Under the pieces are notes generated by a model that was not told the DNA's origin, searched no databases, and saw only the letters and a list, made by a program, of their open reading frames with translations. A DNA stretch of 64,000 nucleotides from Pseudomonas sp. ANT_J12 (lineage in GTDB: Bacteria; Pseudomonadota; Gammaproteobacteria; Pseudomonadales; Pseudomonadaceae), in contig NZ_VOBN01000008.1 of assembly GCF_008370045.1 (NCBI RefSeq), positions 124,001-188,000 on the forward strand, in the 5' to 3' direction. Positions 1 to 8,112 of this stretch are shown here, piece by piece (positions within the stretch are counted from its first letter, which is position 1; every line of letters starts with the position of its first letter). Position numbers and translations under genes: made by a program.

Positions 1-623
1 GACAACGCATCCACCCCGGCTTTCCACGTCATTTGCGCTGGAGAGCACCCGAGGGAAACCAGCGCGTTGGCGAATCGGGAACCGTCCATGTGAAACCCCA
101 GGGCGTTTGCTTTGCACACCTCACCGATGGCGCCGATTTCGTCCAGGTTGTAGAGGCTACCGACTTCCGTGGCCTGGGTAATGCTGACGCACGCCGGTTG
201 GGTGGTGTGCACGTCGCCGACCTTTTCCCGTGTGCGTTCGCGCAGGCGGGCGATATCCAGCTTGGCCGATGGGCCGTCGACGGTCATCAGCTTTGCGCCG
301 TCGGAAAAGAACGCGGGGGCGCCGCACTCATCGTTGTTGATATGGCTGGCCGGATGGCAATAGATGTTGCCCCAGGGCGGTGTCATTGCGCTCAGGCAGA
401 GGCTGTTGGCGGCGGTGCCGGTGGGGACGAGAAAGACGTCCACCTCACGCTCGAATATCTCGCTGAGTTTGAGCGTGACCTGCCGGGACAGTTCGTCCGT
501 GCCGTACGCACTCGCCTGGCCAGTGCTGTGTCGGATCATGGCCTGCGCCACTTCTGGCGAAGCTCCCGCGATGTTGTCGCTGGCAAAACCCAGTGCGGGC
601 GGTCTGCTTGATTCACCGTTCAT
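1..623 (-). CDS. ltaE: Low-specificity L-threonine aldolase, 5' part (runs off the window)
   Basis: PLP-dependent enzyme cleaving L-threonine or L-allo-threonine to glycine and acetaldehyde in the cytoplasm. The reverse strand encodes 207 residues from an ATG at 621-623 (MNGESSRPPALGFASDN) to the window edge. It shows the beta-eliminating lyase fold-type I pattern: a SDN-x-AG start, the PTGTAAN cofactor loop near residue 67, and FHMDGSRFANAL near residue 180, which precedes the PLP lysine. The lysine and the C-terminal domain lie outside the window. Family members are about 340 residues, so roughly 60 percent is visible. It is transcribed in the same direction as the AraC gene behind it, 113 bp apart. 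Confidence 0.88.
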   Translation of the reverse strand, partial: MNGESSRPPALGFASDNIAGASPEVAQAMIRHSTGQASAYGTDELSRQVTLKLSEIFEREVDVFLVPTGTAANSLCLSAMTPPWGNIYCHPASHINNDECGAPAFFSDGAKLMTVDGPSAKLDIARLRERTREKVGDVHTTQPACVSITQATEVGSLYNLDEIGAIGEVCKANALGFHMDGSRFANALVSLGCSPAQMTWKAGVDAL

Positions 624-736
624 CTTTCTGTCCTCGGGCTGCACGGGCGAAGAAAATCCGCCCGGTTTTGCGCATCCTAGGGAGAGGACCGGTGCCCTGG
701 CTTGTAAAAAATTGACGGCCCGCGAAAGGCCGACAC

Positions 737-1552
737 TCAATTCCTGTAGCGAGAAGGCGCGACGCCGAATGCGTGTCGAAAAGCACGGTTGAAATGACTT
801 TGATCGTAAAACCCGACGGCTTGGGCAACATCGATGATTGGCAGTTCGCTGCGCGACAGCAGGCCACAGGCCTGTTCAAGACGCAGACGCAGCAGCCAGG
901 CGTGCGGCGTCATGCCGATGGTTCGTTTGAACTGTTTGAGGAACGGAAACCGGCCCAGTGCGCAAAGCCCGGCGAGGTCATCGAGCGTGATTCGCTGATC
1001 GATGTGACTGAAACAATAGTCCCTGAGGCGTGACCATTGCAGGGGCGAGAGTGAGCCTGAAATCGCCTCGGGCATGATCACCCGTGAGTGACGCAACAGG
1101 CCTTCAACGAGGGTGAGCCATTGCGTCTGCACCGCCAGACCGCCAGGTCCGATGGCCTGTTGCATGACCTCGTGCAAGCCGCGCAGGTTGCCGACAAGCC
1201 CGGTGTTTTCGAGCAACATGCCGGCCAACTCCAGGTGCTGGGGCCGACCGCTGATGTCCTCGGTGAGGCTCGCGACCAGCGCCTGGGACAGGCGGAATGT
1301 CTTGAGCGTGTAGGCGCCGCCGCCCTCGGCCACGCCATCGTGGATTTCGCCCGGCGGCATCAGGGCAATATTGCCCGGCCCCAACAGAAACGACTCGCCT
1401 TTGGATCGATGACGCTGGATGCCTTCGGTCACGAAGCCGACGTGGAAGTCGAGGTGGTAATGGCGATCGAAACCGGCATCCGTCAGGCGCGCCGAGCCCA
1501 GCACCAGGCCGGGCACTTCGGGAACGTGATGGTAACTGGCGTGTTCAGTCAT
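737..1552 (-). CDS. AraC-family transcriptional regulator
   Basis: Transcription factor of about 271 residues. The N-terminal half is a cupin-like AraC effector-binding domain (HYHLDFHVGFVTEG, then LLGPGNIALMPPGEIHDG). The C-terminal 100 residues contain two helix-turn-helix motifs ending in the family signature VGFYDQSHFNRAFRHAFG. The ATG at 1552 (MTEHASYHH) is preferred because the longer reading frame begins with a TTG at 1588 and adds nothing conserved. It lies directly upstream of the threonine aldolase gene on the same strand, so it may control it, but this is inference. The effector is unknown. Confidence 0.88.
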   Translation of the reverse strand: MTEHASYHHVPEVPGLVLGSARLTDAGFDRHYHLDFHVGFVTEGIQRHRSKGESFLLGPGNIALMPPGEIHDGVAEGGGAYTLKTFRLSQALVASLTEDISGRPQHLELAGMLLENTGLVGNLRGLHEVMQQAIGPGGLAVQTQWLTLVEGLLRHSRVIMPEAISGSLSPLQWSRLRDYCFSHIDQRITLDDLAGLCALGRFPFLKQFKRTIGMTPHAWLLRLRLEQACGLLSRSELPIIDVAQAVGFYDQSHFNRAFRHAFGVAPSRYRN

Positions 1553-1627
1553 GGGACCGGTACCGGGATCGGCGGCGAGGAAGGCCAATAAATTCTAGAT
1601 CCGCGCGGGATATAGATCTACAGGGTG

Positions 1628-1951
1628 TCAGGTTTTGGCTGTGGCGAAGGATGGCAACCCTGAATCTGCCCCATCAACATGGTAGACCCTCGGTTCTTCC
1701 GAAAAGTATTCCTCCAGGCCCATCATGAACAGCCGATGGTCTTCACTCTCTTCGAAACCCGGCGTGTGGTCCTCGAGAGAAGCCCAGTGCACGATCAGGT
1801 TGAATACATGGGGGGATTCGATCCCTTGCGCGAGCAAGTGTCCGCCGTAACCCTTTGCGCGGGTGAGCAAAGGAGCGACCTCGGCAAATGCACATCTAAA
1901 CATTTCAATGCGTTCTTTGTGCACGGGGAGTAAAGCGATCTCGTAAATCAT
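1628..1951 (-). CDS. Antibiotic-biosynthesis-monooxygenase (ABM)-like small protein
   Basis: A 107-residue protein with the look of a ferredoxin-like ABM/dimeric alpha-beta barrel domain: a beta strand with MIYEIALLPV, a helix, then FNLIVHWASLEDHTPGFEESEDH. The HW-x-SLEDH element is common in this superfamily. Members range from heme-degrading and quinol monooxygenases to proteins of unknown role, so no substrate can be assigned. ATG start at 1951. It sits between an AraC gene and a decayed alcohol dehydrogenase, all on the same strand. Confidence 0.6.
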   Translation of the reverse strand: MIYEIALLPVHKERIEMFRCAFAEVAPLLTRAKGYGGHLLAQGIESPHVFNLIVHWASLEDHTPGFEESEDHRLFMMGLEEYFSEEPRVYHVDGADSGLPSFATAKT

Positions 1952-1992
1952 GGCGTTCCTCTGATATGACTTAAGCGGTTAAAAGCACGCAC

Positions 1993-2346
1993 TTACGAAA
2001 TGAGCGATGGCTCGACTGCAATCACGATTTTTCCTTGAATGCCGTTGTTGGGACTCTCCAACCGGGCATGGGCGAGCGCAAGGTCGGCAAGCGAATAGAC
2101 AGCGCCAACGTGGGGCCGCAGCTGACCGCGCTCTACCAGTGCGCTCAGCTCATCAAGCTTGCCGCGGTTCTGTCTGGTGAAAACGAAGTGATAACTCGCG
2201 TTCTTGCCCCAGGCCTGAACGACGTTTTGTGGCTGTGCAATGTCCACGATCGTGACCACGCGGCCCAGTTGTGCGAGCACGTCGGGGCTGCGTGACAAGG
2301 TGTTGCCGCCGATGGAACTGCCTGTAGCCAGCCCAGCTGTTAACAA
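1993..2346 (-). pseudogene. Remnant of zinc-type alcohol dehydrogenase / quinone oxidoreductase (C-terminal third)
   Basis: About 110 residues match the end of medium-chain NADP-dependent oxidoreductases: a Rossmann strand ending in GRVVTIVDIAQP, then SYHFVFTRQNRGKLDELSALVERGQLRPHVGAVYSLADLALAHARLE (given here as a pattern spanning residues 48-94), and the closing GKIVIAV. Family members are about 310-330 residues, so the catalytic domain and most of the nucleotide-binding domain are missing upstream. No other frame upstream restores them. I regard it as a truncated pseudogene bordering the eroded 2.0-3.7 kb interval. Confidence 0.7.
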
Positions 2347-2396
2347 TCAGGGACGCATAACTTTCAAATCCTTTGCATGACAATCTGCGCCTGTCG

Positions 2397-2801
2397 CTAC
2401 GCAAGAACTTCACACCTGACCTGTAAAGCAATCACCGCAAAGCCTTTGCCAGTGCCTCGCTGTGAGACCGTATAGTTCTGATGAGCGGACACGTCCTCCC
2501 ATTGGTTCACACATTCAACATGTTGATGACCAATGTCCGTATCAATTTGAAATGCGATGAACCGTTCCGCTTGATTGAGCATCAAGCCATAAAGGCGTGG
2601 CATTCCGGGAAAGTCGATCTCAAGCTCAAGTACGACGGTTTCTGACCAATTAATGCCTTGGCTCTTGCCAAAACGTGCCAAGGCATCGGGAACACCGGCA
2701 TCACGCCAGAAACTTGCGGTTTTCATCAGGCGATGGGCAGTTACAGCATTCTGTTCCTGCACATTCAGTTGCCGCTTCTTCAACAGCCGGTCCATTTGCA
2801 T
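2397..2801 (-). CDS. Hypothetical protein, possibly immunity-like
   Basis: A 134-residue ORF with an ATG at 2801. I do not recognise the family. It has no signal peptide or membrane segment, is rich in polar and aromatic residues, and has lower GC than the surrounding core genes. It lies 48 bp behind the immunity-like gene at 2850-3233 on the same strand, so the two could be co-transcribed. Its size, composition and setting among gene remnants fit the small cytosolic immunity proteins left behind by polymorphic-toxin loci, but this is only an inference. Confidence 0.45.
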   Translation of the reverse strand: MQMDRLLKKRQLNVQEQNAVTAHRLMKTASFWRDAGVPDALARFGKSQGINWSETVVLELEIDFPGMPRLYGLMLNQAERFIAFQIDTDIGHQHVECVNQWEDVSAHQNYTVSQRGTGKGFAVIALQVRCEVLA

Positions 2802-2849
2802 GTTGCCCCTCAGACGTTAGCCGCTATCAATCCCCGTACAGGCAGCACA

Positions 2850-3233
2850 TTAATGCTCCAAGAGCCACGGATTGGCTTCGTCAAAGCGAGTCGGTTTCGG
2901 CATTTTTCCAGCGAAGAAGCCTTCGAAAACCATCTTGAATCTTTCACGCAAATCGTAAATCTGGTTTCTTTTGAGGTTGCGGATCTTGAAGCCATCCTTG
3001 CGATCGAAGTGGCATCCGAACAGCAGAAAGCTATAGCTGAATATTTCAAACACCCGCTGAAAGAGCGTTAGGCTGAAGCTTGCTTCTGTTGCAAGTTGGT
3101 ACAACGCCCACTCCAGTAACCAGTATTCGTCGTAATCCCAAATTTCTGCTTCGTGCAATCGTCCAATGAACGACGCGTCCTCGAACGCTTCGCACCCAAC
3201 GAAATTTCTGGCGATGACCGAATGTGCATCCAT
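2850..3233 (-). CDS. Orphan immunity-like protein (resembles the Imm41 type)
   Basis: A 127-residue cytosolic protein, acidic at the N terminus and strongly aromatic. The features F-x-D-x-SFIGRLHE (residues 18-27), IWDYDEYWLLEWALY (31-45) and RFKMVFEGFFAG (97-108) look like what I recall of the Imm41 family of polymorphic-toxin immunity proteins; this is recollection and was not searched. No toxin (Rhs, CDI or T6SS effector) gene is visible nearby. It lies between a destroyed nitrilase-type gene and an unknown ORF, so it is best read as an orphan immunity gene. ATG at 3233. Confidence 0.5.
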   Translation of the reverse strand: MDAHSVIARNFVGCEAFEDASFIGRLHEAEIWDYDEYWLLEWALYQLATEASFSLTLFQRVFEIFSYSFLLFGCHFDRKDGFKIRNLKRNQIYDLRERFKMVFEGFFAGKMPKPTRFDEANPWLLEH

Positions 3234-3432
3234 GTACGAGATTCCCGATGAAAATAGGTCGATAGCCTATCGAGTGGCTCACTCTCAAACAATAGATTGC
3301 ATAATCCCGCTACCCTTGAAAGGTGACTGGATCGACCGGCTACTCCTGGCCGTTTTCTGCCTGCCACAACGGGCCGCAAACACCCCGAAGCAGCCGGCCG
3401 TTCTAGAAAAGGCGGCAATCATAAGCAGACGT

Positions 3433-3683
3433 TCAAGCCAAGCTGAAAATACCCGCTTCTCCAGTCTGTAGGTCGTACGCAACTAATGCCTCTTGAAAGG
3501 CGTCAGCGCCGCAAACAATTTCACCGTCACTGTTCCAGATGGCAGACCGACCCGCTGCTACATAGTTGTCGGCGGCGCCTATACAGTTTGGCTTGCAACC
3601 AAGTGGATGACATCAATGTGTCTGGCGATGTTTTTTTCAACTTCGCCCGGTACAGCGAGGATTTGCGCAGCGATTAGCTTCAT
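3433..3683 (-). pseudogene. Carbon-nitrogen hydrolase remnant with a large internal deletion
   Basis: The reverse strand from an ATG at 3683 gives MKLIAAQILAVPGEVEKNIA, a typical nitrilase/amidase-superfamily N terminus, but stops after 34 codons (TAG). A few bases on, in another frame, it resumes as NYVAAGRSAIWNSDGEIVC and ends LQTGEAGIFSLA before a TGA at 3433, which is the usual C terminus of the same family. A normal member is about 250-270 residues, so roughly 180 central residues including the Glu-Lys-Cys catalytic triad are gone. This is seen directly in the sequence and does not appear as a single ORF. Confidence 0.8.
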
Positions 3684-3779
3684 TTCCCGTCTCGCGTCCA
3701 TGTGTTGGGTTAGCTTCTAGAATGACTGAACCGGTGCTCAGCCTCCACGCGGCCCAAAACATCACCTCAAAGGGAAGTC

Positions 3780-4052
3780 ATGCCTGAATTTCTCGTAGCC
3801 CTCCTGAACGCGTTATCCCTCATGGATACCTCAGCGCCAAAGGAAGGCCAATCCACATGGACCCAACGCCATCGAAAACTGATCAACGTGCTTTTCATCC
3901 TGTGCATGCTCCCCTTCTGCGTAGTAGGTTTGGTGTTTTTGATCCAATGGCTGAGCAACCTGGGCCCGGTGGCGCAGAAAGTGGCGATGGGCGTGGGCGC
4001 GATCCAGTTGATTGGCTTATTGGCATTATTGGGTCGCCGAAGAAAAGCTTAG
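3780..4052 (+). CDS. Small predicted membrane protein
   Basis: A 90-residue protein with a soluble N-terminal 30 residues and two hydrophobic segments: residues about 36-58 (LINVLFILCMLPFCVVGLVF) and about 68-86. It ends in the basic tail GRRRKA, which suggests a cytoplasmic C terminus. An ATG at 3780 follows AAAGGGAAGTC, a reasonable ribosome binding site. No family is recognised. It stands alone between the nitrilase remnant and the flavin monooxygenase gene. Confidence 0.55.
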   Translation: MPEFLVALLNALSLMDTSAPKEGQSTWTQRHRKLINVLFILCMLPFCVVGLVFLIQWLSNLGPVAQKVAMGVGAIQLIGLLALLGRRRKA

Positions 4053-4220
4053 CCGCTCGGGTTTCCCAGCCCTCAAAACCATGGTCAGTTAGCTACAGGG
4101 AATGACTCCCCAACAAACCAGCCGCTGGGTCAATCGGTGATGTGGATTGACGCGCACTACAACCCCAGCGCCTGCCTGTGGTAGATAGTCACCGCAGACT
4201 TCAATCACACAGGTTTTCGG

Positions 4221-5357
4221 ATGAACACTCCAATCGCGATCATCGGTGCAGGGCTGGGCGGCCTGGCCCTCGCGCGGGTTCTGCATGTGCACGGGATCGC
4301 GGCGGCGATCTACGAGGCGGAACCCTCGGCAGACGCCCGCGCCCAAGGTGGGCTGCTCGATATTCACGAATACAACGGGCAGCTCGCACTGAAGGCGGCG
4401 GGTCTGTTCGAACAGTTTCTGGGCATCATTATTGAAGGCGCTGACGCCAAGCGGATTTGCGACAAACACGGCAATGTTCTGCTGGACTGGCCCAGCCCGG
4501 ACAACGGTGGTCGGCCTGAGGTGGAGCGCGGCGAGCTGCGCAGGATTCTGCTTGAGTCGCTGCCGGCCGAGACGATTCGCTGGGGACACAAGCTCACTAC
4601 GGTGGCCGCGCTCGGCGGTGGTCGGCATGGGCTGACCTTCGCCAACGGCTCGACCGTGACCACTGAGCTGCTGGTGGGTGCCGACGGCGCCTGGTCAAGG
4701 GTTCGTCCCCTGCTGACCGATGTGAAACCGGCCTACGCCGGCCTGTCCTTTGTCGAGACTTTCCTGTTCGACGCCAACCGTCGCCATCCGGCCAGCGCCG
4801 AGGTGATCGGCGACGGCACGCTGATGGCGGTGGTGCCGAACCAGGGCATCCTGGCCCACCGTCATGCGAACGGTACCTTGCAAACCTACGTGGCGTTGAA
4901 CAGGCCGGAAGACTGGTTTGCCCGTCTCGACCTCTCCGATCCCGACGCAGCCATGGCCCTGCTCGCCGAGGAATTCGATGGCTGGGCGCCGGCGCTGACC
5001 GCGCTCATCACCGATTCCGATACGCCCCCCGTGCTGCGCCCGATCCATGCGCTGCCGGTCGGCCATCAATGGAAGCGCGTCCCCGGCGTGACCCTGCTTG
5101 GCGACGCCGCGCACCTGATGTCGCCGTTTGCTGGCGAAGGCGCCAACCTTGCCTTGTACGACGGCGCGTTGCTCGCAGAAGCGATTGTCGCCAACCCAGG
5201 AAACGTCGAAGCCGCGCTGCTGGCCTATGAACAGGAACTGTTCCCTCGCAGCGCAGAGACGGCGGCGGAAACGGACAAGAACCTGAAGTTGTTTTTCAAC
5301 GAGACCGCGCCACAGGGTCTGGTTGATTTGTTCACTCAATACTTGCCGCGCCAATGA
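4221..5357 (+). CDS. FAD-dependent monooxygenase, TetX-like
   Basis: Class A flavoprotein hydroxylase of 378 residues. It shows the FAD ADP-binding fingerprint GAGLGG at 9-14, the aromatic hydroxylase motif GADGAWSR at 153-160, and the second FAD motif LLGDAAHLMSPFAGEGAN near 290. The arrangement and length match the group containing the tetracycline-inactivating TetX and many uncharacterised NAD(P)H-dependent hydroxylases; the family is broad, so tetracycline as substrate is not implied. The ATG at 4221 is supported by the position of the fingerprint. The gene appears to be monocistronic, with no regulator adjacent. Confidence 0.85.
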   Translation: MNTPIAIIGAGLGGLALARVLHVHGIAAAIYEAEPSADARAQGGLLDIHEYNGQLALKAAGLFEQFLGIIIEGADAKRICDKHGNVLLDWPSPDNGGRPEVERGELRRILLESLPAETIRWGHKLTTVAALGGGRHGLTFANGSTVTTELLVGADGAWSRVRPLLTDVKPAYAGLSFVETFLFDANRRHPASAEVIGDGTLMAVVPNQGILAHRHANGTLQTYVALNRPEDWFARLDLSDPDAAMALLAEEFDGWAPALTALITDSDTPPVLRPIHALPVGHQWKRVPGVTLLGDAAHLMSPFAGEGANLALYDGALLAEAIVANPGNVEAALLAYEQELFPRSAETAAETDKNLKLFFNETAPQGLVDLFTQYLPRQ

Positions 5358-5545
5358 TTGTTTTCACCCTGTAGCGGCTGGCGAAGCCTGCGTCCGGCTG
5401 CGAAGCCGTCGTGAAACACGCAATGGCCATCATGAACCAGATTTAAAAACCGCAGTCTTAGACCTGCCCTGAAATGCGCTCGCCCACCCGCTAGGCCAGC
5501 GCAGCCTCAGCCCCATGGTCGTCTTTCATCCGAGCCGTTCGCCCC

Positions 5546-6406
5546 ATGCGCCAAGCCCTCGTGTCCTTTCGCGTTGTTTCGCTCTGCCTCGTTCCTTTGT
5601 TTTCCCTGTTTGCCACGCCCGCCCACGCCAGTGAGGAACGGCAACTGGTGTCGGACATCAACGACTACCGTGCCCACCCCCGCCGCTGCTCAGTGCGCCC
5701 GACCCAGGCGTTGACGCCGTTGGCGCTGAAGTCGAACCTGGCGTTGCCCATCGGTTATGGCGGCGCGTTGCGTGAGGGGTTGAAGCAGAACGGCTATCAA
5801 GCGGTGACGATGCGCACTATTCGCCTGGTCGGCGCACGAGATGCCGAGGACGCTTTCGACATGTTGCAGAGCAACTACTGCGGGGCGCTGCTCGATGCGC
5901 AGTACGCCGACATCGGCATCAGCCGCGCCCGTAGCGAATGGCAAGTGGTGCTGGCGCGGCCGTTGCTCGACAGCCGTATAGGCGACAGTCGAGCGGCGAG
6001 CAAGACGCTGCTGGCCGAGGTCAACGCCGCCCGGGCACGGCCGCGCCTGTGCGGTCGCCAGCGTTTCGCCGCCGCCCGGCCGCTGAGTTGGAACGCCGCG
6101 TTGGGCGCCGCCGCGCAAGGCCACAGCAAGGCCATGGCCTACGGCAATTATTTCGCGCACCAGGACCCCGACGGTGAAATGCCGGCGGACCGGGCCAGGG
6201 CGGCGGGCTATCGTGGCCGGCAGATCGGCGAAAACATCGCCGCCGGTCAGGGTTCGCCGAGCAAGGCGATGGCCGGTTGGCTGGCCAGTCCCGGGCACTG
6301 CGCCAATCTAATGAACCCGATGTTCACCCAGGTCGGCGCCGCGTTTGCCACGGATGCGCGCAGCGATGAAGGCGTGTACTGGACGATGCTGTTCGGGGCG
6401 AAGTGA
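5546..6406 (+). CDS. Secreted CAP-domain (SCP-like) protein
   Basis: A 286-residue exported protein. A signal peptide spans residues 1-28, cut after THAHA-like PAHA. The C-terminal half (about 155-285) is a CAP/SCP domain with the hallmarks HSKAMAYGNYFAHQDPDG, GENIAAG and SPGHCANLMNPMFTQVG. The N-terminal half looks like a degenerate repeat of the same kind (VSDINDYRAHPRRC against LAEVNAARARPRLC), a point worth noting. Bacterial CAP proteins act extracytoplasmically and mostly lack a defined role. The MFS gene follows about 110 bp later on the same strand. Confidence 0.85.
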   Translation: MRQALVSFRVVSLCLVPLFSLFATPAHASEERQLVSDINDYRAHPRRCSVRPTQALTPLALKSNLALPIGYGGALREGLKQNGYQAVTMRTIRLVGARDAEDAFDMLQSNYCGALLDAQYADIGISRARSEWQVVLARPLLDSRIGDSRAASKTLLAEVNAARARPRLCGRQRFAAARPLSWNAALGAAAQGHSKAMAYGNYFAHQDPDGEMPADRARAAGYRGRQIGENIAAGQGSPSKAMAGWLASPGHCANLMNPMFTQVGAAFATDARSDEGVYWTMLFGAK

Positions 6407-6520
6407 GTCGCCAAGCGTCTACAGAACCGCAAAAGATTTAGGTAGAGTGAGGGCCTTGCGCGTCGCCTGCACATGGGGAATCAGCATGATCCGTCTTTCA
6501 GTCATGGCCAGTCGAAACTG

Positions 6521-7894
6521 ATGACTCAGCCCGCCGCGAATCTACCCGCCGCCGTCCCCGGCCAACTCTCCCCCCGTGAACGCCGTGGGCTGTTGGCGAT
6601 TCTGGTGTCGATTGCCCTCGCGGTGCTCGACACCGCCATCGCCAACACCGCGCTGCCGACCATTGCCGCGGATTTGCAGGCCTCCCCTGCCGCGTCGGTG
6701 TGGATCATCAATGCCTATCAACTGGCGGCCGTGGCCACGCTGCTGCCGTTTGCCGCACTCGGCGGGATCATCGGCCATCGCAAGGTGTTCCTCAGCGGGA
6801 TCATTCTGTTTGTGGTGGCGTCGGGATTGTGTGCGCTGGCGTGGTCGCTGCCGACCCTGACCGTGGCGCGGGTGCTCCAGGGTGTCGGGGCCAGCGCGAT
6901 CATGAGCGTCAACGCCGCGTTGATCGGCTTGATCTTCCCCCCGGAACGCCTCGGTCGCGGTCTGGGCTTGAACGCGCTGGTGGTCGGCACCTGCTTCGCC
7001 GCCGGCCCGACCATCGCCTCTCTGGTGCTGTCGGTGGCCAATTGGCCGTGGCTGTTTGCGATCAACCTGCCCCTCGGTTTATTTGCCCTCGCCTTCGCCT
7101 GGAGCTCCTTGCCGACCAGTAAGCCCAGAGCCGTGGTGTTTGACCGGCTGACCGCGGTGCTCAACGTCATTGCGTTCGGTGCGCTGATCTTCTCCCTCAG
7201 CCAGGCAGCGCAGTTGGGCTCGGTGAGCAGCGTGGTGATCGCCCTGGCGGTGTTCCTGATCGCCGGGGCGTTGATGTTGCGCCGCGAGGCCGGGCATCCG
7301 ACGCCGATGTTCCCGCTGGACCTGCTCAAGCGCCCGATGTTTGCCTTATCGGCACTGACCGCGTTCTGTTCATTTGCTACCCAAGGCTTGGCGTTCGTCT
7401 CGCTGCCGTTCTTCTTCGAAACCACCCTGGGACGCGACCCGATCCAGACCGGTTTCCTGATGACCCCGTGGTCCATCGTGGTGGCCCTCATCGCACCGAT
7501 GGTCGGGCGCCTGTCCGACACCTATCCGCCCGGCCTGCTCGGCGGCATCGGCCTGGCCATCCTCAGCGCCGGCATGGTCTCCTTCGCCTTGCTGCCAAGC
7601 GACCCCAGCGCCGCCGGGATCGTGATTCGCATGATCATCTGCGGCATCGGTTTCGGCTTCTTCCAGGCCCCCAACCAAAAAGCCCTGATGACCAGCGCCC
7701 CCCGGGAACGCGCCAGCGGTGCCAGCGGCACCATCGCCATGGCCCGGCTGATTGGCCAGGCAACCGGCGCGGCGTTGGTGGCGTTGAGTTTCGGGATATC
7801 GGGAACTCACGGGCCGGTGCTGGCGTTGAGTATCGGGGCTGGGTTTGCGGCGGTGGGGAGTGTGGCGAGCGGGTTGCGGTTGGTAGCGCGCTAA
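6521..7894 (+). CDS. MFS transporter, DHA2 (14-TM) drug efflux type
   Basis: Inner-membrane proton-driven exporter of about 457 residues with many hydrophobic helices. The DHA2/EmrB-QacA motif C region reads LDTAIANTALPTIAADL in the first helix, and GVGASAIMSVNAALIGLIFPPERLGRGLG follows in helices 4-5. The ATG at 6521 (MTQPAAN) gives the usual short N terminus; an in-frame ATG at 6473 would add 16 residues, and neither start has a strong ribosome binding site. No EmrA-type adaptor gene is adjacent. Substrate unknown. Confidence 0.88.
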   Translation: MTQPAANLPAAVPGQLSPRERRGLLAILVSIALAVLDTAIANTALPTIAADLQASPAASVWIINAYQLAAVATLLPFAALGGIIGHRKVFLSGIILFVVASGLCALAWSLPTLTVARVLQGVGASAIMSVNAALIGLIFPPERLGRGLGLNALVVGTCFAAGPTIASLVLSVANWPWLFAINLPLGLFALAFAWSSLPTSKPRAVVFDRLTAVLNVIAFGALIFSLSQAAQLGSVSSVVIALAVFLIAGALMLRREAGHPTPMFPLDLLKRPMFALSALTAFCSFATQGLAFVSLPFFFETTLGRDPIQTGFLMTPWSIVVALIAPMVGRLSDTYPPGLLGGIGLAILSAGMVSFALLPSDPSAAGIVIRMIICGIGFGFFQAPNQKALMTSAPRERASGASGTIAMARLIGQATGAALVALSFGISGTHGPVLALSIGAGFAAVGSVASGLRLVAR

Positions 7895-7940
7895 ACCACA
7901 GGTTCAAGGGCTGACACTCACCCCTGTGGCGATCGGCTTT

Positions 7941-8040
7941 TGTGGCGAGGGGGCTTGCTGTGGCGAGGGGGCTTGCCCCCGTTGGACTGCGCAGCAGTCC
8001 CCTCTGTGCTTGGAATAGCGAGGTCCGCTGCGCAGAGTGG
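7941..8040. repeat. REP-like palindrome, family A (degenerate)
   Basis: Two copies of GTGGCGAGGGGGCTTGC in tandem, then a GCGCAGCAGTCC arm and a degenerate return arm. This is the same element as at 13163, 23012, 33603, 47980 and 61951. It marks the left side of the helicase-nuclease gene. Confidence 0.7.
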
Positions 8041-8112
8041 GCAATCCCCACTCTCTGCGAATCAACAATTACCCTCTTCGCAACTCGCCCTCTGATCGCA
8101 ACCGCTTCACCA

